From: Pararge aegeria
Lineage: Eukaryota > Arthropoda > Insecta > Lepidoptera > Nymphalidae
Assembly (NCBI RefSeq): GCF_905163445.1
Contig: NC_053200.1
Coordinates: 2,418,001 to 2,482,000, forward strand
Length of the DNA stretch: 64,000 nucleotides
Reading direction: 5' to 3'
Every line of letters begins with the position of its first letter. Within the stretch, counting starts at the first letter, position 1. This document shows positions 1-15,300 of this stretch, in pieces. The notes under the pieces are model-generated. The model was not told the origin of the DNA and ran no database searches. It saw only the letters and a list, made by a program, of their open reading frames with translations. The translations under genes were made by a program, and so were the position numbers.

Positions 1-159
1 CACAATAGTGCCATTACTGAAATTATAATAGGCTACGTCGATTAAATTGCTATAGCAACACTTAAATAAATTACTTTAAATGTTTTTGTCAGTGTTTGTG
101 AGCAAACGCGTCATAAGTTTAGTTTTCTACGGTGAAAAATTCGTTTGCTTTATACTCAC

Positions 160-336
160 AATTCCATTCTCCTCCACGTGTATGAACTTGTAATCGGGCG
201 AGGAAGCGAGCACTACGACGGCCTCAATAGCTTGCGGCTGGTAGTTGAACACCGCCACCCTCAATCCCAACTGCTCGCCCTGCTTGCAACGGTCCGGGCC
301 TTCCACTTTGATGAAGAACGGTAAGATGCCCACATA
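160..336 (-). CDS. Mcr: Mcr exon 18: MG7-like domain, last exon in the window
   Basis: Phase-0 exon of 59 codons: YVGILPFFIKVEGPDRCKQG then EQLGLRVAVFNYQPQAIEAV and VVLASSPDYKFIHVEENGI. The 'P.R..RGE...L...VFNY....' pattern is the MG7 strand region of alpha-2-macroglobulins and complement proteins. The acceptor is TTTGCCAACAG and the donor is GTGAGT. The gene continues to the left of base 1, and the thioester-domain exons are not in the window. Confidence 0.87.
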
Positions 337-3300
337 CTGTTGGCAAACCAACCGGTTAGTTTTTTTACGTGAAACATGTATAGGCAAGGGTGAACGTGAT
401 TGTTGGCGCAGCGATACAGGCCGTGGCGACGCGTCGCCACGCTATACGATGGAATATATGTACTATACTTAGTTGAGTTGTCGCGATTTCAAATTAATTA
501 TTTAATTTTATTTTGTTTTTAATAAAAATGTAATAATCAGTCATTATTTTATGGAACAAATTTGTAATGCTTTATCTTTTCAGTACGCTATATCTGATTC
601 CTTTCGTAGTTTATGCATATAGTTTATACAAAACAATTTCAATGTTTCACATCTGCCAGGCGTATTGTGCCGTGAGATAAATTTTGAAAAGTGTGGAACT
701 TTTTCCCATCACACGTTTATACTATGACAGTAACTTTATATTGGTTAACGTACGTACGAAACTTTATAGTAGGTCTACATTATTAGCACTTTAGAAAATT
801 GAAGTATGTGTGTGTACCCACCCTGGAAAATGTTTGAGTGATGAACATGGATATCTTTCAGTGTATAGGTGTTTATATGTATATTATAATTATTTATGTA
901 TGTAATTCATTACAATATTCATCAGTCATCTTAGTATCCATAATATAAGATACGCTTACTAATTGTAATTATTAAGTAACTAATTTATAGTGTAATTGTA
1001 TGTAATTGTTATTCCATGGAAAACATTTTAACATTAAATACATTTTCCAGTGCTAATTCCTATTGCGCTTAAGGAGCTGACAGAAATACGGACGGAGAAA
1101 CATAGGCTTGATAGTACCGGATTTCTGGCACCCTTGGGGTTCGTACGGAAACCCTTAGAAAAATCAATCATTCAAAATAGTCAAGGTCATATGTTGACTT
1201 GTGATACTCACATTAAGCGGGCGCGAAAGCATGCCAAGGCCGGCGCCGGGCGACATGGCCACTGCGGAGATGGTCCAGTGCGCAGGCGCGGCGGGCACGT
1301 CCAGCGTGAACACGTAGCGGCCGTGCGGCCCGATGTTGACGTCGCGCCACATCCACACGTTCTCGTACTGCCGCTGGATGCGGTTGAAGCGGAACTTGCG
1401 GAAGTGAGCCAGCTCGAACGAGTCGTCGCGCTTGCCTGAACAACAATCACGTTCACCGTATCATCAAAATCGTTGGCCAATGAAAGGAGTCAACTTACAG
1501 TGAAGTAATGCCTCACTGAATGCGGCGAAATGTTATCTACGGTATTATAGATACGTCACAAAAGTCGAAGAAGACACGCACCAAGTTTCTGAGATCAACT
1601 CCGCTTATAATTGGTAATATACATTCAAGTGAAATAGTATATTATTTTACAAAAATTACCGAATTAAATATTTAAGATGTGTCTTGATATGTTCGAAGTT
1701 TACATAAAACGTCAATAAACAATAAGCTTAATTTGCTACCAGGCAAATCTGTTCGGTGCAATAATTTCTTCAATCTTTGTGCACCTCACAAATCTTCCAA
1801 AATGTACTCTCTACACACGTTTCCAAAACCGGAGCATCCTCAGATGCTTACTTTACAATAAACAATCTCTCAGATGGTAAGAACTTACAGTTAGATTCAT
1901 CGGTGCGGTCTGCACAGTCCAGTGAGCCGTCGCACCGCTTGTCGATGGGGTAGCAGGTGCCGTCCAAGCATTCGGCCATGCCCAGCGACTCGTTGCACAT
2001 CGAGTAGCGCCTGTACACCGCCACGTCCGATAGCACCACCAGACCCGCGTATCTGAATGCAGATGGGGATTACTAGACATTCCCGCATGTATCGTTTATA
2101 GTAACAAATAAATTTATACTCCACCTATTTATATCAGTAGTGTATAAAATAATAAGTTGCAAGGAGGCACTTTTGTAAAACTAATGACCGAATTTTCGTT
2201 TTAATTATCGTAGTAAAATTATCATAGCAATCCAACGTCTTTCTGGAATAGAAATTCCTGTAAGATCTCAAGCTGCATGCAATCCCTGTGCCAAATTTCG
2301 TTAAGTTTGGTTAAGCAGCTGAGCTGTGCATTTGTTGGGAATGAAAGGAGTGTAGCGCGACGGGGCAATGCGGCTCCACACACAAGCTTCAGTTCATAGC
2401 ATAGATTTTCAAGTAAAGTTAAAAAACCCTGCTCTTTTGATACAATATAAAAATCACCCACATAATTATGGTGCTACGAGCTGGATTTGAATAGCGGACT
2501 ATGAACCAGTAAACTGACCGATTCGGAAACTCTTAAGTGTTTTTATCCACACTTCGAGAAAATATCAATAATTAATAATAAAGAACAATTTCAATGCATA
2601 TAAAAATATCAGAACCAGCGGGTGTTGCATGCACATATTTCCGGAAAACGCAGGCTGGGTGCTTTGTTAATAACGCAACGATCTTTTTACAGACAATGTT
2701 AAAAACTACGATTTAAAGGAGCAGATAATTTAAGAACAGAAGAAGTCCCAAGGACAAGACAGATAATGTATGTTAAAGTATATAACCCTTCTTCTTAAGT
2801 TCATGTACTCAATTTGATTTGGTAGATCGCTTTTAAGCGATAAGGCCGCCTATTGTACCTTTTCTCCTTTATTTAAATTGATGCTTTTTTTTTAATTTGG
2901 TGTACAATAAAGTGTATTTCATTTCATTCATTTCAATGTCAGATAGTAAAAGTATTACGGACTCACTCGAACGTGCGATTAGCGTCGATACCGAAGCTCG
3001 GTGAGGGGAAGTATACCAGCTCGTCTGCGTCGCCAAAGTGCGAGCGCCACGTGTACGAAAACGTGCCGTTCGTCGCCTCGTCGAAGTGCGACATTTTTGA
3101 TATCACCTGATAAAAGAATTACTTCATTCATTTTCATATTACCTACTGAGCATATAACCTCATTAAACCATTTTAAGGTATTACGACTCAATAAAAGCTA
3201 TGAAGTATGTGTTTTATGGAATGTGACACAACAAGCTAAATTTTCATCCTGTATAGGACGAGTTCGCATCAGCACCGGACACGCACGTCGTCATACGCTT

Positions 3301-6300
3301 ACATAATGTAAGAGGAGTTGGTGTCAAGTCGACATGGTGCGAGGGCTCAAAACTTAAGAATTGATTTGACTCCTTATATCTAACGCTGTTAACTCTTCAA
3401 GCATTTTTACTAGAAAATATCGCAGAATGGTTTTCTGGTTTTCTGTTAGACCTTACTAACGTGTTTGATTGTGTTATTGTTGTATCAAAAGGCAATTGAT
3501 TTTATCTTAGTGATAAAATTAAAAGTTTTATTGCTATGTTAGTAAGATTCAAGGCTAAATGTTAGGAACTTTTGCATTCTTATATTTAAGATTTAAAATT
3601 CTATGTCAGCAATAATGGCATTTATTGTCCTGGTTTCGCTGACCTCATCTTTATCTTTGATAATGAGATATCAGTACTTACTGAACATCTATACATCAAT
3701 ATACTGTACCTTTGCGTACGTGAGCTCGTTTCCCGCCTGCATGGTGTAGAAGGCGTGGTCGATGGCGGAGAGGCCGACGTACGCGCCGGGCTCGCCGTAT
3801 ATGGCCACCTCCACGCGCTCACCCGTGCGGTGCTTGCGATTGTTTACGTGCACAGTGAACTGAAAAAAAATACTTGTGTTAATATTCAACCGGATGCCTT
3901 ATTGAGTAATTTTCTTAACAGGTTTCCAGGGTAAGAGGGGAGAGGGAGAGAAAAATGGTTACTAAGCGGTAGGTAGATGGGAGATAGAGGCTAGAGGAGG
4001 AGAAAAAGGGGGATTGGGGTAGAGGAGGAGAACCGGGTAATTAGGGGGACAACCTGGTTATAAAGGTAAATTATGGGGGATAAACGGTTTAGTTGGAAGA
4101 GAGAGAGCTACTTACGTTGTTGGTGCTAATGCCGTTGACAGGAAAGGTGAGTGAGTCGGCGAGAACGTGTGCACGCCGGCGATGCGCCCACACAAGCAGC
4201 GTGGCCACTGGAGCCATCTCCGAAGACACCACAACCGAAAATGTGCGCACGCCTTCCTATATACGAGATGAAATAAAAATAATCTTGAGTTTATGCAGCA
4301 ACAAACAAACACAGCACATGCCATTACGCAGAGCCCTCAGGAGGCAGTAGGCAACATACCCAGCAGGCGAGCAATGGATATGACGGCAGCATGAAGTTTG
4401 AAGTTTACAACGCCACAGATTACTAATACAGCGCAACCACGCGATGCTAAACCAACAACCTAATTAATGCGGCTGTGCGACATGACTGTAAAATGAGTTA
4501 ACACATCCGACGCAATGAAGTATTAAGTTCGATCGTCCTTGGTATGGATCGCGACACGTAGCCCATTGACACATCACGAGTTATAATGTTTCGGGTCTTC
4601 GACGACGTCTATCGACCTCTTCCGCGTAGTTAACCTTAAAAGAAAGACATAACAAGCTGTCGCCGACTTTTTTTTTAAGAATTTTTAGAGCTCTAAACTG
4701 TTTACTCTCTAAAGGAATATTTTCTCCCGATTTTGCAACAGTTTCATTGCGGATCCGCTCCTATTATTAGCTCATGTTATATAATCAATAGCCCTACTCC
4801 ATAAATGGGCTATAAAACACAAAGATTTTACCAATTAGAACCAGTAGTTTTTGTAATACCCAAATAAACTCTGCAGCTTTATAGTTTTATTAGTAGATTT
4901 TTTTACGCATCTGGAAAAGAGATTATACAAATAAGTCAAAATTAAATGTATGTTAGGTCAAAACATACCTGATTGATCTCTTGACCGCTGGTTAGAATAA
5001 TGCCCTTTGACATAACGACATAGTTGAACGATTCCATGTAAAAGTTACTCTGTACGTGGAAAACGACGTATTCACCCACCTGCGACCAAAATATATATTA
5101 TTCTCAAATAGGTAACTTATTTCAAACAATGACATGCTAAATGTTTTCAAGAATGAACTATTCATTTTGTGTTCATGTAATTCACGTTAATCACGATGGT
5201 TATGTAATCTTTAATAAATATATAGTGAGTACACTTGTTTGTATTCTCATTGGCAGTAACGGCGCGCAATTAATCGTTGAAAAATGCGGCCGGTAGAATA
5301 CGCGAGCCAACTGTTTCGATATTCATTGAATCTCTTATATGGATTATAGATTATGTGAATATTATATGAGGTATAGGAAGGTGATATGTTTGTGTGTTGG
5401 TTTACCCTCGCATCGGTGGTTGACGTTGAAACACGAAGATGGTGATGGTTGGGACTCTCGTGCGCTACTAGATGCACGTCAGCAGCGGCCCGGCCTCCCA
5501 TCGCGTCCCCGAGCGTCGCCGAGAGACGCAATCCGGTTATACTATTCAGCACTTCACGATGGTTCGGATCATTCTCCAGTTCTGAAACGAAATTCTTTTT
5601 TAGTTTTTCCGTTAAAAGAAAAGCAAATAAACTACGTTTCTCTGTTTGCGATTTCGTGAGTGTTTATTTTCAATTGCGATTTTTGCATATAAAAAATAGG
5701 CACTCTCCACATGAGGGCAAATCTAACTCAAACGAACTGAAAAATGAGTAAATAGAAGTATTTTGTGAGTTCAAACCTACACTAAAGTAATTGTATGTCA
5801 AAACTGATGATAAGGTGCGTGCTGGAATTCGATTTCAGGCTCTTTACCTTGTCACTATAATTATACGTCTACCCAAAGCATTGCTGTGTTCCGTTCTAAA
5901 GGGTGCCAAAGTAATTGAAGAAACATAAGGCTTTAATGTTGATGGATACAGGATGGCTCTGTTATAGTTGATGGTTTTCCACTTACCAACAGGTGGACCA
6001 TCTATCGGGCCATCCGTATTATTGTAACCATAAAAAGGTGAATTGGTCTTGGTCTAGCTCTGCCGTATGCAGCTGCAGATACTGCAACGGTCTACATAGC
6101 GTGGGTAGGCAACACAAATATATCATTTATTCATTCATACACCACAATACACTTTAATAATATATATCATAGATATAATAAGTATTCGTATTACGTTCAT
6201 CACGTACTACGTGCACATTCACATTAACTCATCCACATAACGTAAATATATAATTATTCAGTTTGCCGGCGTGCGACATTCCCAAAGCAATCATCGCCTA

Positions 6301-9300
6301 CGCTCCGGGCGCTGGGGTGCAGTCCAAACCTTCCGCGCGACTCGACCTTAAATAAATACTACCTACCAATAGACCTTTTAAGTTTAAGTTCGCACCGTCT
6401 CCTAAATTATTATTGCGTGTTGTCCTTAATTTAGCTGTGACGAGGCTGTGTACACTTTTATTGTACACAACAGAGAAACTTTACAGAGATACAAATACAA
6501 CAGCACTATAAGGTAGATCGTACAATTTGGCGGCCTTATCGCTAAATAGCGATCTCTTCCAGGCAACCAAAGGCATACAAGAAAATGCTATACGAAATTA
6601 GCTGTGTCATATGTACTCTATTTGTTTAAAATAATTATAATTCTGATTGGAAAGTCTTTGTGCGTTTTAATTAAACGCAACCTAACGCCCCCTAAAGCGT
6701 GCATCCAGTCACCCAAAGATACTCACTCAGCAGCTTAAAGAGGTCGAGCCTGAGGTGCCACACGGCGTCGTGTCCCGGCACGAGGGTGGGCCGCTGTGGT
6801 TCCAAGGCTCCCCCGCGGCCTTCCAGCTGCCCCGTCACAGTCAGCGCCACGCCCACCGCCTGCCACGCGGGCAAGCGGGACCCGTCGTGGTACGATACCG
6901 CCATCTGACGGCCACAGGTGATATTAATGCCATTACTGTTATGATATAAGAATAAATTATATGTAAATAAATATACTAGGATGGTGAACACATCGCCATC
7001 TAGCCCCAAAGTAAGCGTAGTTTTTGTTACCTGGTAAATATTTATTAATATAATGCGCATAAATACTTATAATATACAGATAAACACACATGACACTGAT
7101 ACTGAATAACAATCATGTTCATCACACAAATATTTTCCAGTTTTGGGAATCGAACCCACGGTCTGGACTCAGAAACCTCTGCTTTAACGCTTACTTTAGG
7201 GCTAGATGGCGATGTGTGTGTCGTAGTATATTTATTATTGAAGTTAATATCTTACGACCTAGATTGAACATCGGTAAAAAACAAATATATAAAAAAATGC
7301 CCAATAAAGAATGATTTAACTAAAAAAAAAAAGTAAAACAGCTTACATAAACATCAAACGGCATGGCCGGCTTGAACACCTGAAGCTCCCCACCCAGGAA
7401 CGTAACAGCCAGTGAGGAGTTGAAGATCCTGGCTATACTGTACCCCTCGATCACTTCGTCAAAGAATGGATCCCCGACTGATGCCGTGATTATCACCTCC
7501 ACTCCGTCGAGGGCGGGAACTAATTGAGACAGCTCCGTCATGGGATATTTGAAGTCATATGTGCCATTAAACTGTGAATAAAAGTAAAAGTTAACACGTA
7601 AAATCCTTGAGTCCTTTATTTCCATTCGATATTTTTTTTATTTAATTAAAAGCTAGCCCTTGACTGCAGTGCCGCCTGGTGGTATGTGACGTACAGTCTA
7701 ACAACCAATCTAATCCTAAATCTTTAGATGACAGTTGAGTTTAGTATTGCTATCCTTATCTAAAAGGAAGAGTAGAATAAGGACAGCACTAATAAATTTG
7801 ATCTGACATCTGATAATTTTGGATTACATTGACGTAAAATTAGCCTTTATTGTTAATGCCATAGCACAGCTTTACAGGAGTAATTTTGGCCCAACTTTGC
7901 ATAAAATAGCTAACATACTGAGTAGGATATAGGACACGTACTCCCAGAAAAACTAACGAATCACGCGGATATTTATTCATATATATAAATTAATTGCTGT
8001 TCATTAGTCTCACTAAAACACGAGCACTGCTTTCGAACCTGGATCTAATTGGCTAATTTAAGGTCTAGTAACATTCATGGAGGTCTAGGGAAGTTTAAAC
8101 GGTGAGGAAATACTAAAAGGTACAGTAATACATAAAATTCTTCTGTACTGTGCGTTTGTCACCTAACACCTGTACAGCTGGACCAATCTTGATGAAATTT
8201 TTTGTGTAAATTACAATAGGTTCCTGTTTGATTTAAGAACACTATTCGAACGGGTAGGCAGCGCTGCTTTACCGGGACCTTACCTTTAGGACAACGACTG
8301 CCCGCTAGTTTTTAATGAATTTTGGCTTGTAGACAATACTTACAAATCTCAGATACGGCAACTGTGTGTAATATGGGTTGTTATAGTAGTTGTAATTGGA
8401 AGTGCTGTACGTGTTATAGTTGGGGTTGTTTAAGTTCTGCTGGTTCTGTTGATTCTGTTGATTCTGTTGGTTCTGTTGGTTCGCAAACTCTATCGGGTCC
8501 GGCTTCGGCATCCAGAATGGGTATTTCTCGTCCTGTGTTTATAGAAAATAGTAAAGGTTATATACAGCGTGTTACACGCTTTAGGGGTACATTATGTCCT
8601 GTTTTTGATACTTATCTGTGAAACCAAAAACTCATAGTGTTTGAGTAAACAACTGCCATAGTTTTTACTGAAAGTAATAAGATACAGTCCTGACATCACA
8701 TGCAAAATTAAAATCAAGTGACTATTAGGTATGCGTCGCGTAGCGTTGGTAATATGCGTGTGTCGGTCTTTTACCTTCAATAGGGTTGTCAAAAGTAAAC
8801 ACTTAAAATGTTTGGAATTTGTTTGTATGGAAAAATAAATATGCTTCTTTTGATTTAATATTTTTACAGGACGATTCCTCATGATATATGATAATTCAGT
8901 ATTATTTCGTTATTCTGTTACACGTCGTATAACCTGTGGTAGCCTTGTGGTAGCTTCAATTTCAGATGCTCTTTTCCCGGCACGCACCTCTAACTTTTTT
9001 AGTAATTAGTAATAGAAGTGTAAATATATAATGTAGTTATGTGTTTTAACACATTAACTGCCACCGTCCATCGGTTCTCCGAGCAATATGCCCCGCCCAT
9101 TGCCACTTTAGTTTTTTTTATTTTTTATAGTAATAATTGACGAACCAAGCAGAAGGCCCACCTGATGGTAAGTGGAAAATAATCGCCTATAAACAGGGCA
9201 ACACTTCACAGGGCATGCAAGTAGCACGTCCTTCAACATGCCGCTCTGTGTCCATAAATTTGAGGTGTAGGTTTTAAGCCTCATGTGTTTGTAATGACAC

Positions 9301-12300
9301 CGGCAACCACGCCCTTCAGACCGGAACACAACATTGCAACAATGCTGCTTAGCGGCAGAAATAAGCCTTACGACTCGCTATATCATTTCTGATTAGAATC
9401 GCTTATGAATAGTTACAATTAAAACAATTTCAGATGGTACGATATTCAAAGAAATTCTTCGGGTCATCTAGTCTGCAATAAAAAATCTGGGTATGACTTA
9501 CGAAGTTAAACATCCTGGTGTAGACCTTCTGCGGATCGTACCACCAGTCCGGCTGGTCTATCTGGTTGGGTTGTCCGGGCCTGTAGTTGGTGGGTCGGCC
9601 GTACTCGTCAACTTGGCCCGTGTAATCGTAAGGCAGGTGACCCGACTCGTTGTACAGATATGGATTGTAGTTTGGACGCACTGTAAAACAATGTTATTAG
9701 GGCGCTGCGCCCAAAGGTCCTAACGAGACCCTATCACTAAAATTCCGCTGTCTGTCAGTTTGTCTGTCCGTCTGACTCCAGGATGTAACTCATGCTCGGT
9801 AAAACAGTTTTACCGATGGTGTGTTTATGTTGCCGCTTTAACAACAAATAAATATAGTACTATAATAAAACTTGGTTGGTTTTTTTTACTTTGTCGGTTG
9901 CCAGAGCATTTAGTGACCCCTTGTTATTTTGTTGTGGTTGTCACCCCACTCTTTTTTATTTTCATTTCATTTGGTAATTTTTCCTTTTGTTTTTTTACAT
10001 ACTTTTAAATGGCTGTAATTTTTCTACTTATGTCTTCTCCATCTACGCACAATCATTAATTACGATTTATGACCCTGTCCGCTTTACCAAAGGTAGTCCT
10101 AACCCTTGGTAAATGGGACAGGGTCATAGAAAAAGCTTTAGGGCATAAAGTTTCGCCTATGTACATTATATTACTTGTTACTGTGTAATAAAGAATTCAA
10201 ACAAACAAACAATGCCACTATTCTCTATTGCAATACGTCGCGTACGAATAGCGTCCAAAATAGAAATAAATAAAAATAATAAAAACTTTTTATTATGCCT
10301 TAATTGAAGTACAGAAAAAAAAACCAATAAAAAACGTAATAAATAGAAAAAAAAATAGAAAAGAATGTAAGCTTTTGCAAATTTGTTATGTTAAATAATT
10401 TTTTTTGGTAAATTGAGTATTGAAATCAAGGGCGTCCTTGTGGGTAAAGGCCTTCTCCATTTTCTACCACTCAGCTCTGTCTAGAGCTCTTTCAAGCCAG
10501 TTCTCGCCAGCCGCACTGTCAATTTCATCTAGGTTTAGGTTTAAGACATTTATTCCCATAAAAAGACCTAAGTCACTTACATAGGAAACTTAATTTTCTA
10601 TAATAAATTAATACACTTCGCCATTAGACTAAACTAAATTCAATTTTACTATTATCTACTCATTCAACGTATTCGTCTTTAAATTTATTGTTATTACTTA
10701 ATATATAAGAAGCTAATTTAGTTTCGAATACATTGACCTTTGGTCGACCCCTTTTTCTAATGCAAGGGCGTGTGAGTTTTAGTTCATCTGTTATCTTTTA
10801 TATAAAAATCGTTAACACTTATTATATAATTTACAGTATTTCTGATTTTTTTTTTTTTTAATATAATCATGATTTTGCTGCTTTTATCACTTTTATTAAT
10901 TTAATGGGAATAACCTGTGCTTCACTTTATTTATTGAATTTTTTGCCGTATTGTAACTCGGTTCTCAGCTGAAAAGCAGCGGCATGCATGTACCTAAACT
11001 GCATGGCAAATGCTGAGTTTACACACAGACATTGTTACTATGTTGTTACTATATTATTATAAGATGTACTGTTTGTAACACTTAGCATGAATAAATGTAT
11101 TTTCTTTCTTTCTTTCTTTCTTTATTTCTAATGGCCTTTGGACCTTGCCCATAGAGTCCATACCTCGAGTGTACTGGTCGGTGACTACAGATCCATAGGG
11201 CCCCCGATTGTTGAACTGTCCCTGCTGGTAGTGCCGCGGCCGGTACTGCGGTATGGGCCGCAGAGTCGCCCGCAGCGTCAGGTTGCCGTGCACGGGCGCG
11301 CCCGACGTGTAGTTGGCCATGATCCGCCCGTGGATGTACGGGTCCGTGTTGAAGAAGAACGCTGGCATCGTGACGTTCACCTGTGGAATGGTTGCTCTAT
11401 GAAGTTACGGACTATGATGTATTTGTGTAAACTGTTTATCAGTGGCGTCCATAGAGGGTATGTACAGGGTATGCAGATGATATAAAATGAAGAAAATCTC
11501 CAGTGACAAGTTCTTTGTGTAACTCGTACTTTATATGTTAATTGCTGTGTGTTGTTTTTTTTCCCAAATAAAAGATTTTATTATTATTTATTGTATGTAT
11601 TTTAAACATTTGTACCACCAGCAGTCTATTCTCCTCTTGTTTTTTCCTAATTTCTAAGTTTACCTGGCAGAGATCGCTATTAAGCGATAAGGTCGCCTCT
11701 TGTATTCTACTTCTTTTTTCATGTTTCTGTTTTTATTTTATGTTAGTGTATGTGGTATACAAATAATAGACTATGATAGTCATACCCCTAATCGGTTTCT
11801 ACGCGACATCGCACCACAACGCTAAATAACTTAGCGGCGCGTCTTTGCTGCATGGTGGTCTCGCACCAGACCATACCAGAGAAAATTCAGAAATAATGAA
11901 TTCAGAAAATCGAACCCGGAACCTCCTAATTAAATTCACAGCGCTCACCGTTGCGCCGTAAAAATGATAGATAGACAGATCTAAGGACAGATAGAAGGAG
12001 ACGTTACTTTACGGAATATATTATGAAAATAACTCCTAATTTGCTATACTCCGGGATAGTCCGGGATATATGAATAATTGTTAAGACACAATGCCTTAAC
12101 AATTACTCATCGTGAAGTCAACATCTCCTGAGATTGCTCCGGTTTCGCAGCGAAACGTGCATAGAACAGATCTTCGGCAATGTGCCCTACATTCGATCGG
12201 TTTTGTGTGAAGTATAAGGATTGAAGAAATTATAAATCACACCATACAGATTCTCCTGCTTTTAGCGGAGTATAGCTAATTTATTTACATAATATAGATA

Positions 12301-15300
12301 GATCTTCATTTGTATAATAGACACGTTCATATAGGTGTCATTTATATAACAATTTTTGTAATTGTCACAGTGTATTGCCATTTTTATGACAATGTTCTAA
12401 AACTATTGTTTTGTTTGCCTCTGAAAGGTTGTAGGTGCAATAACAGGTACTTGAGGCTTTTAAGTGGTAGAGTCACTACAAACATACATACTTGACATTT
12501 CAAAAGTGCTTATATAAAGGAGGCCTACTTGAAATAAATGAATTTTGAATTTTATTACCCAGTGTTCAACATTTTGAAATAATAAATTTAGTGGTTACAT
12601 TATTTAGCTCTACCCCTAACCAATAATAAATTTTGTTTTATATATATTTGGCTTGGACTTCTAAGATGCATTTAATTGAACAAGTACAGATTAACTTAAA
12701 TATTCAGAATTACACTGAATTTCAATCAAGGTGTACAGGAAACTTTATAATAATGTGATCATGGGATTCATTGTAAATCTGTAATATTGTGAAGGTAAAA
12801 TGATAAGATAAAAGTTGATGCAACACAAAAGACACACTTGACTATGGGTACTACAGGAAAAAATATTTGCAAATAGTTTCAAATTCCAGGTCTTTCATTG
12901 TGGAAAACATACCTACTAACTTTTCAATACAGCAGCAACACCTGTGTTATCTATCAAAATTCTAAGTAATTTCAATACTTTTTTTTGCCAATTCGGGGCA
13001 AAGAAACAAAATTTAGCGAAGAATCAATGAAGGGGCAGTAATTTAGGCCACTTCCCACGGCGCGACGAGATGCGACGACATGACACTCGCACAGCTGACT
13101 GCCGGACGGCCAGCGCCCCTTGCGTCTCCCCTGCCCCCGCGGCCTGCGACCCCAGTCATATTGCTCTCGCCACAGAAACAGATCACTAGGTAATAATACG
13201 GATTGCACTTGTAGCAACTAACACGTTAACCATCCAAAAAAGTGTACACCCGTTTACGAAAATCACAATGTAACCGACCCTGTATTGACATAATCGATGA
13301 AAATCGAACAAAGCTTTATGGACAAATTTAGGCATTTCAATGCAAAAATGAATTTCAGACTAGTTTTTAAGAAAATAAAAGGAAAAAAGGTAACATCTAG
13401 CAGTTATTGACCCCATAACAAAGATTAAACCACGCGTGATTGAGAGACACAAAGATAATGAATAATAAACTCGAGAAGTTAATATTACACGGAATATTTA
13501 CTATGCTATGGTAAAGGAATACCCAAATCAAATAATCCCGATAAATAAGTAACACTGAAAGACCTCCAAATAACGAATAACGAACAGCTGAAACCGAATG
13601 ACAAAGCAAGGGGCTGCTTCATTAAAATATACCTAGGACTAGGGAGCAAGGACTCTTGGACCAATCTTCAAAAAGCTTATTCAACTTGCGCAACTGTGCG
13701 TTTGTGTCCATAGAAACACGTGTCTGTATAACGTCTGCAAAAATTTAGTAGGTACCTGCTATTCCTCTGTCTCTCTCTCTTTTATAATCTTTCTCAATCG
13801 GACAATAGCTTTAGGTTAAGCAAAAACTATTCCATGCTCAATTGATTATGGTGCCGTGGTTTAGAATACAACAGATGAAATGTTATACCGATCCCACATG
13901 ACCTGAGATGAGGGCAATAATGATATGATAAACGACTTTGAAATGACCCTTTAAAAATGTTTCGACAAAAAGAATCGACTTCGTTATAAAACTAAAATGC
14001 AAGAAATAATTATTTTATACAACATTTTTTAGTCCTTGCCAAATCAAATGTAGAAAATTATTTAAAAAAAAAAACACGCTTTTTAGATTGGGTGACTTTG
14101 AATGAATGAACACACTTTTATTGTACACCGAAGAAGAGAGTACAATTTGGTGGCCTTATCGCTACATAGCGATTTCTTCCAGGCAACCAAAGGCGTAAAA
14201 GGAAAAAACATAGAAAAGAGGTAGGTATAATAAAAATTATACAAAGATATAAATAAAATATATTACTATAATATATATATATAAATATAAATATATAACA
14301 TATAAATACAAATAAGATATAAACATCCATGAAATTACCCATAATTATTTTAAACTACAAAAACTTTAAAAATCATATACAACATATATAAATATATAAC
14401 ATAAATACTTATATCAATATATAACACATATTTGACTTAACTGTTTGGGGGCCGAGTTCGAATCCCAGCACGCACTTCTTACCTTTCTAAAATCACTTGC
14501 TTCAACGGTGAGGAAACCCGCATGCCTGATAGTCCGCGATATTGTTTTCAAGGGTGTGTGGAGTCCACAAATCCGCACTGGGCCAGCGTAGTGAACCATA
14601 TATATAACTTTAACCCCTTTTCACTGTGGGAGGAGAGCCGTTCCCCTTTAGTGAGCAGGTAATGTGTTGATATGATGATGCTGATACGTACCTCAAACCT
14701 GGTCTGGTAGTACTCCTCCACGAGGAATTGCGCCTCCTCGACCTGCCCCAATGCCTCGACGCGGACCAGCCACTCGCCGAACAGCGGCTGGTCCGACAGC
14801 GGGTACCGCAGGCTCACCGTGCCGAAGTTGCTCTGCGACATCAAGTAGTGCTCAATTCCAATTTATTTGTAGTTAAAGACGTTTATTTTCTCATTATGAA
14901 TTAAAATTTCACTCAATGAGAACATTTACAACTTATTAAGTTATTTTTTTTAATAGATAGTATTAAAACTACAAACAACAGCACGTACAAAAAAATCGGA
15001 AATTTTATTAAAAAAACTTGAGGGTAAATATGTATAAATACTTTATACTGTCATAAATAGCATATTTGCGTTTATAACCCCGGACGCAGAAATTACGATG
15101 TGTTTATAAGTGTGACATATCTGTGTGTGTGTGAGGTGGTCGTGTTTTTTTATGTGTGTGTTTCGGACAAAGCTGTGCCACCAAGCGATTTAACGCTTCG
15201 GTACGATTCCTGCTTAGAGATTATGTGTTCAATATATCTACCATACATCTTAACAGGTTACCATTGTAAACTAAACTTTTAAAAATTAAAAAAACTTCAA

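Noticed and set aside
6902..6904. ATG at the start of Mcr exon 10 as an alternative translation start
   Set aside because: It follows directly after a splice acceptor and is in phase with exon 9, so it is an internal methionine.
8322..8621. Plus-strand 99-codon ORF with Ser/Val/Gly repeats
   Set aside because: It is the reverse of the NQQ-coding Mcr exon 8; the repeat character comes from the same microsatellite.
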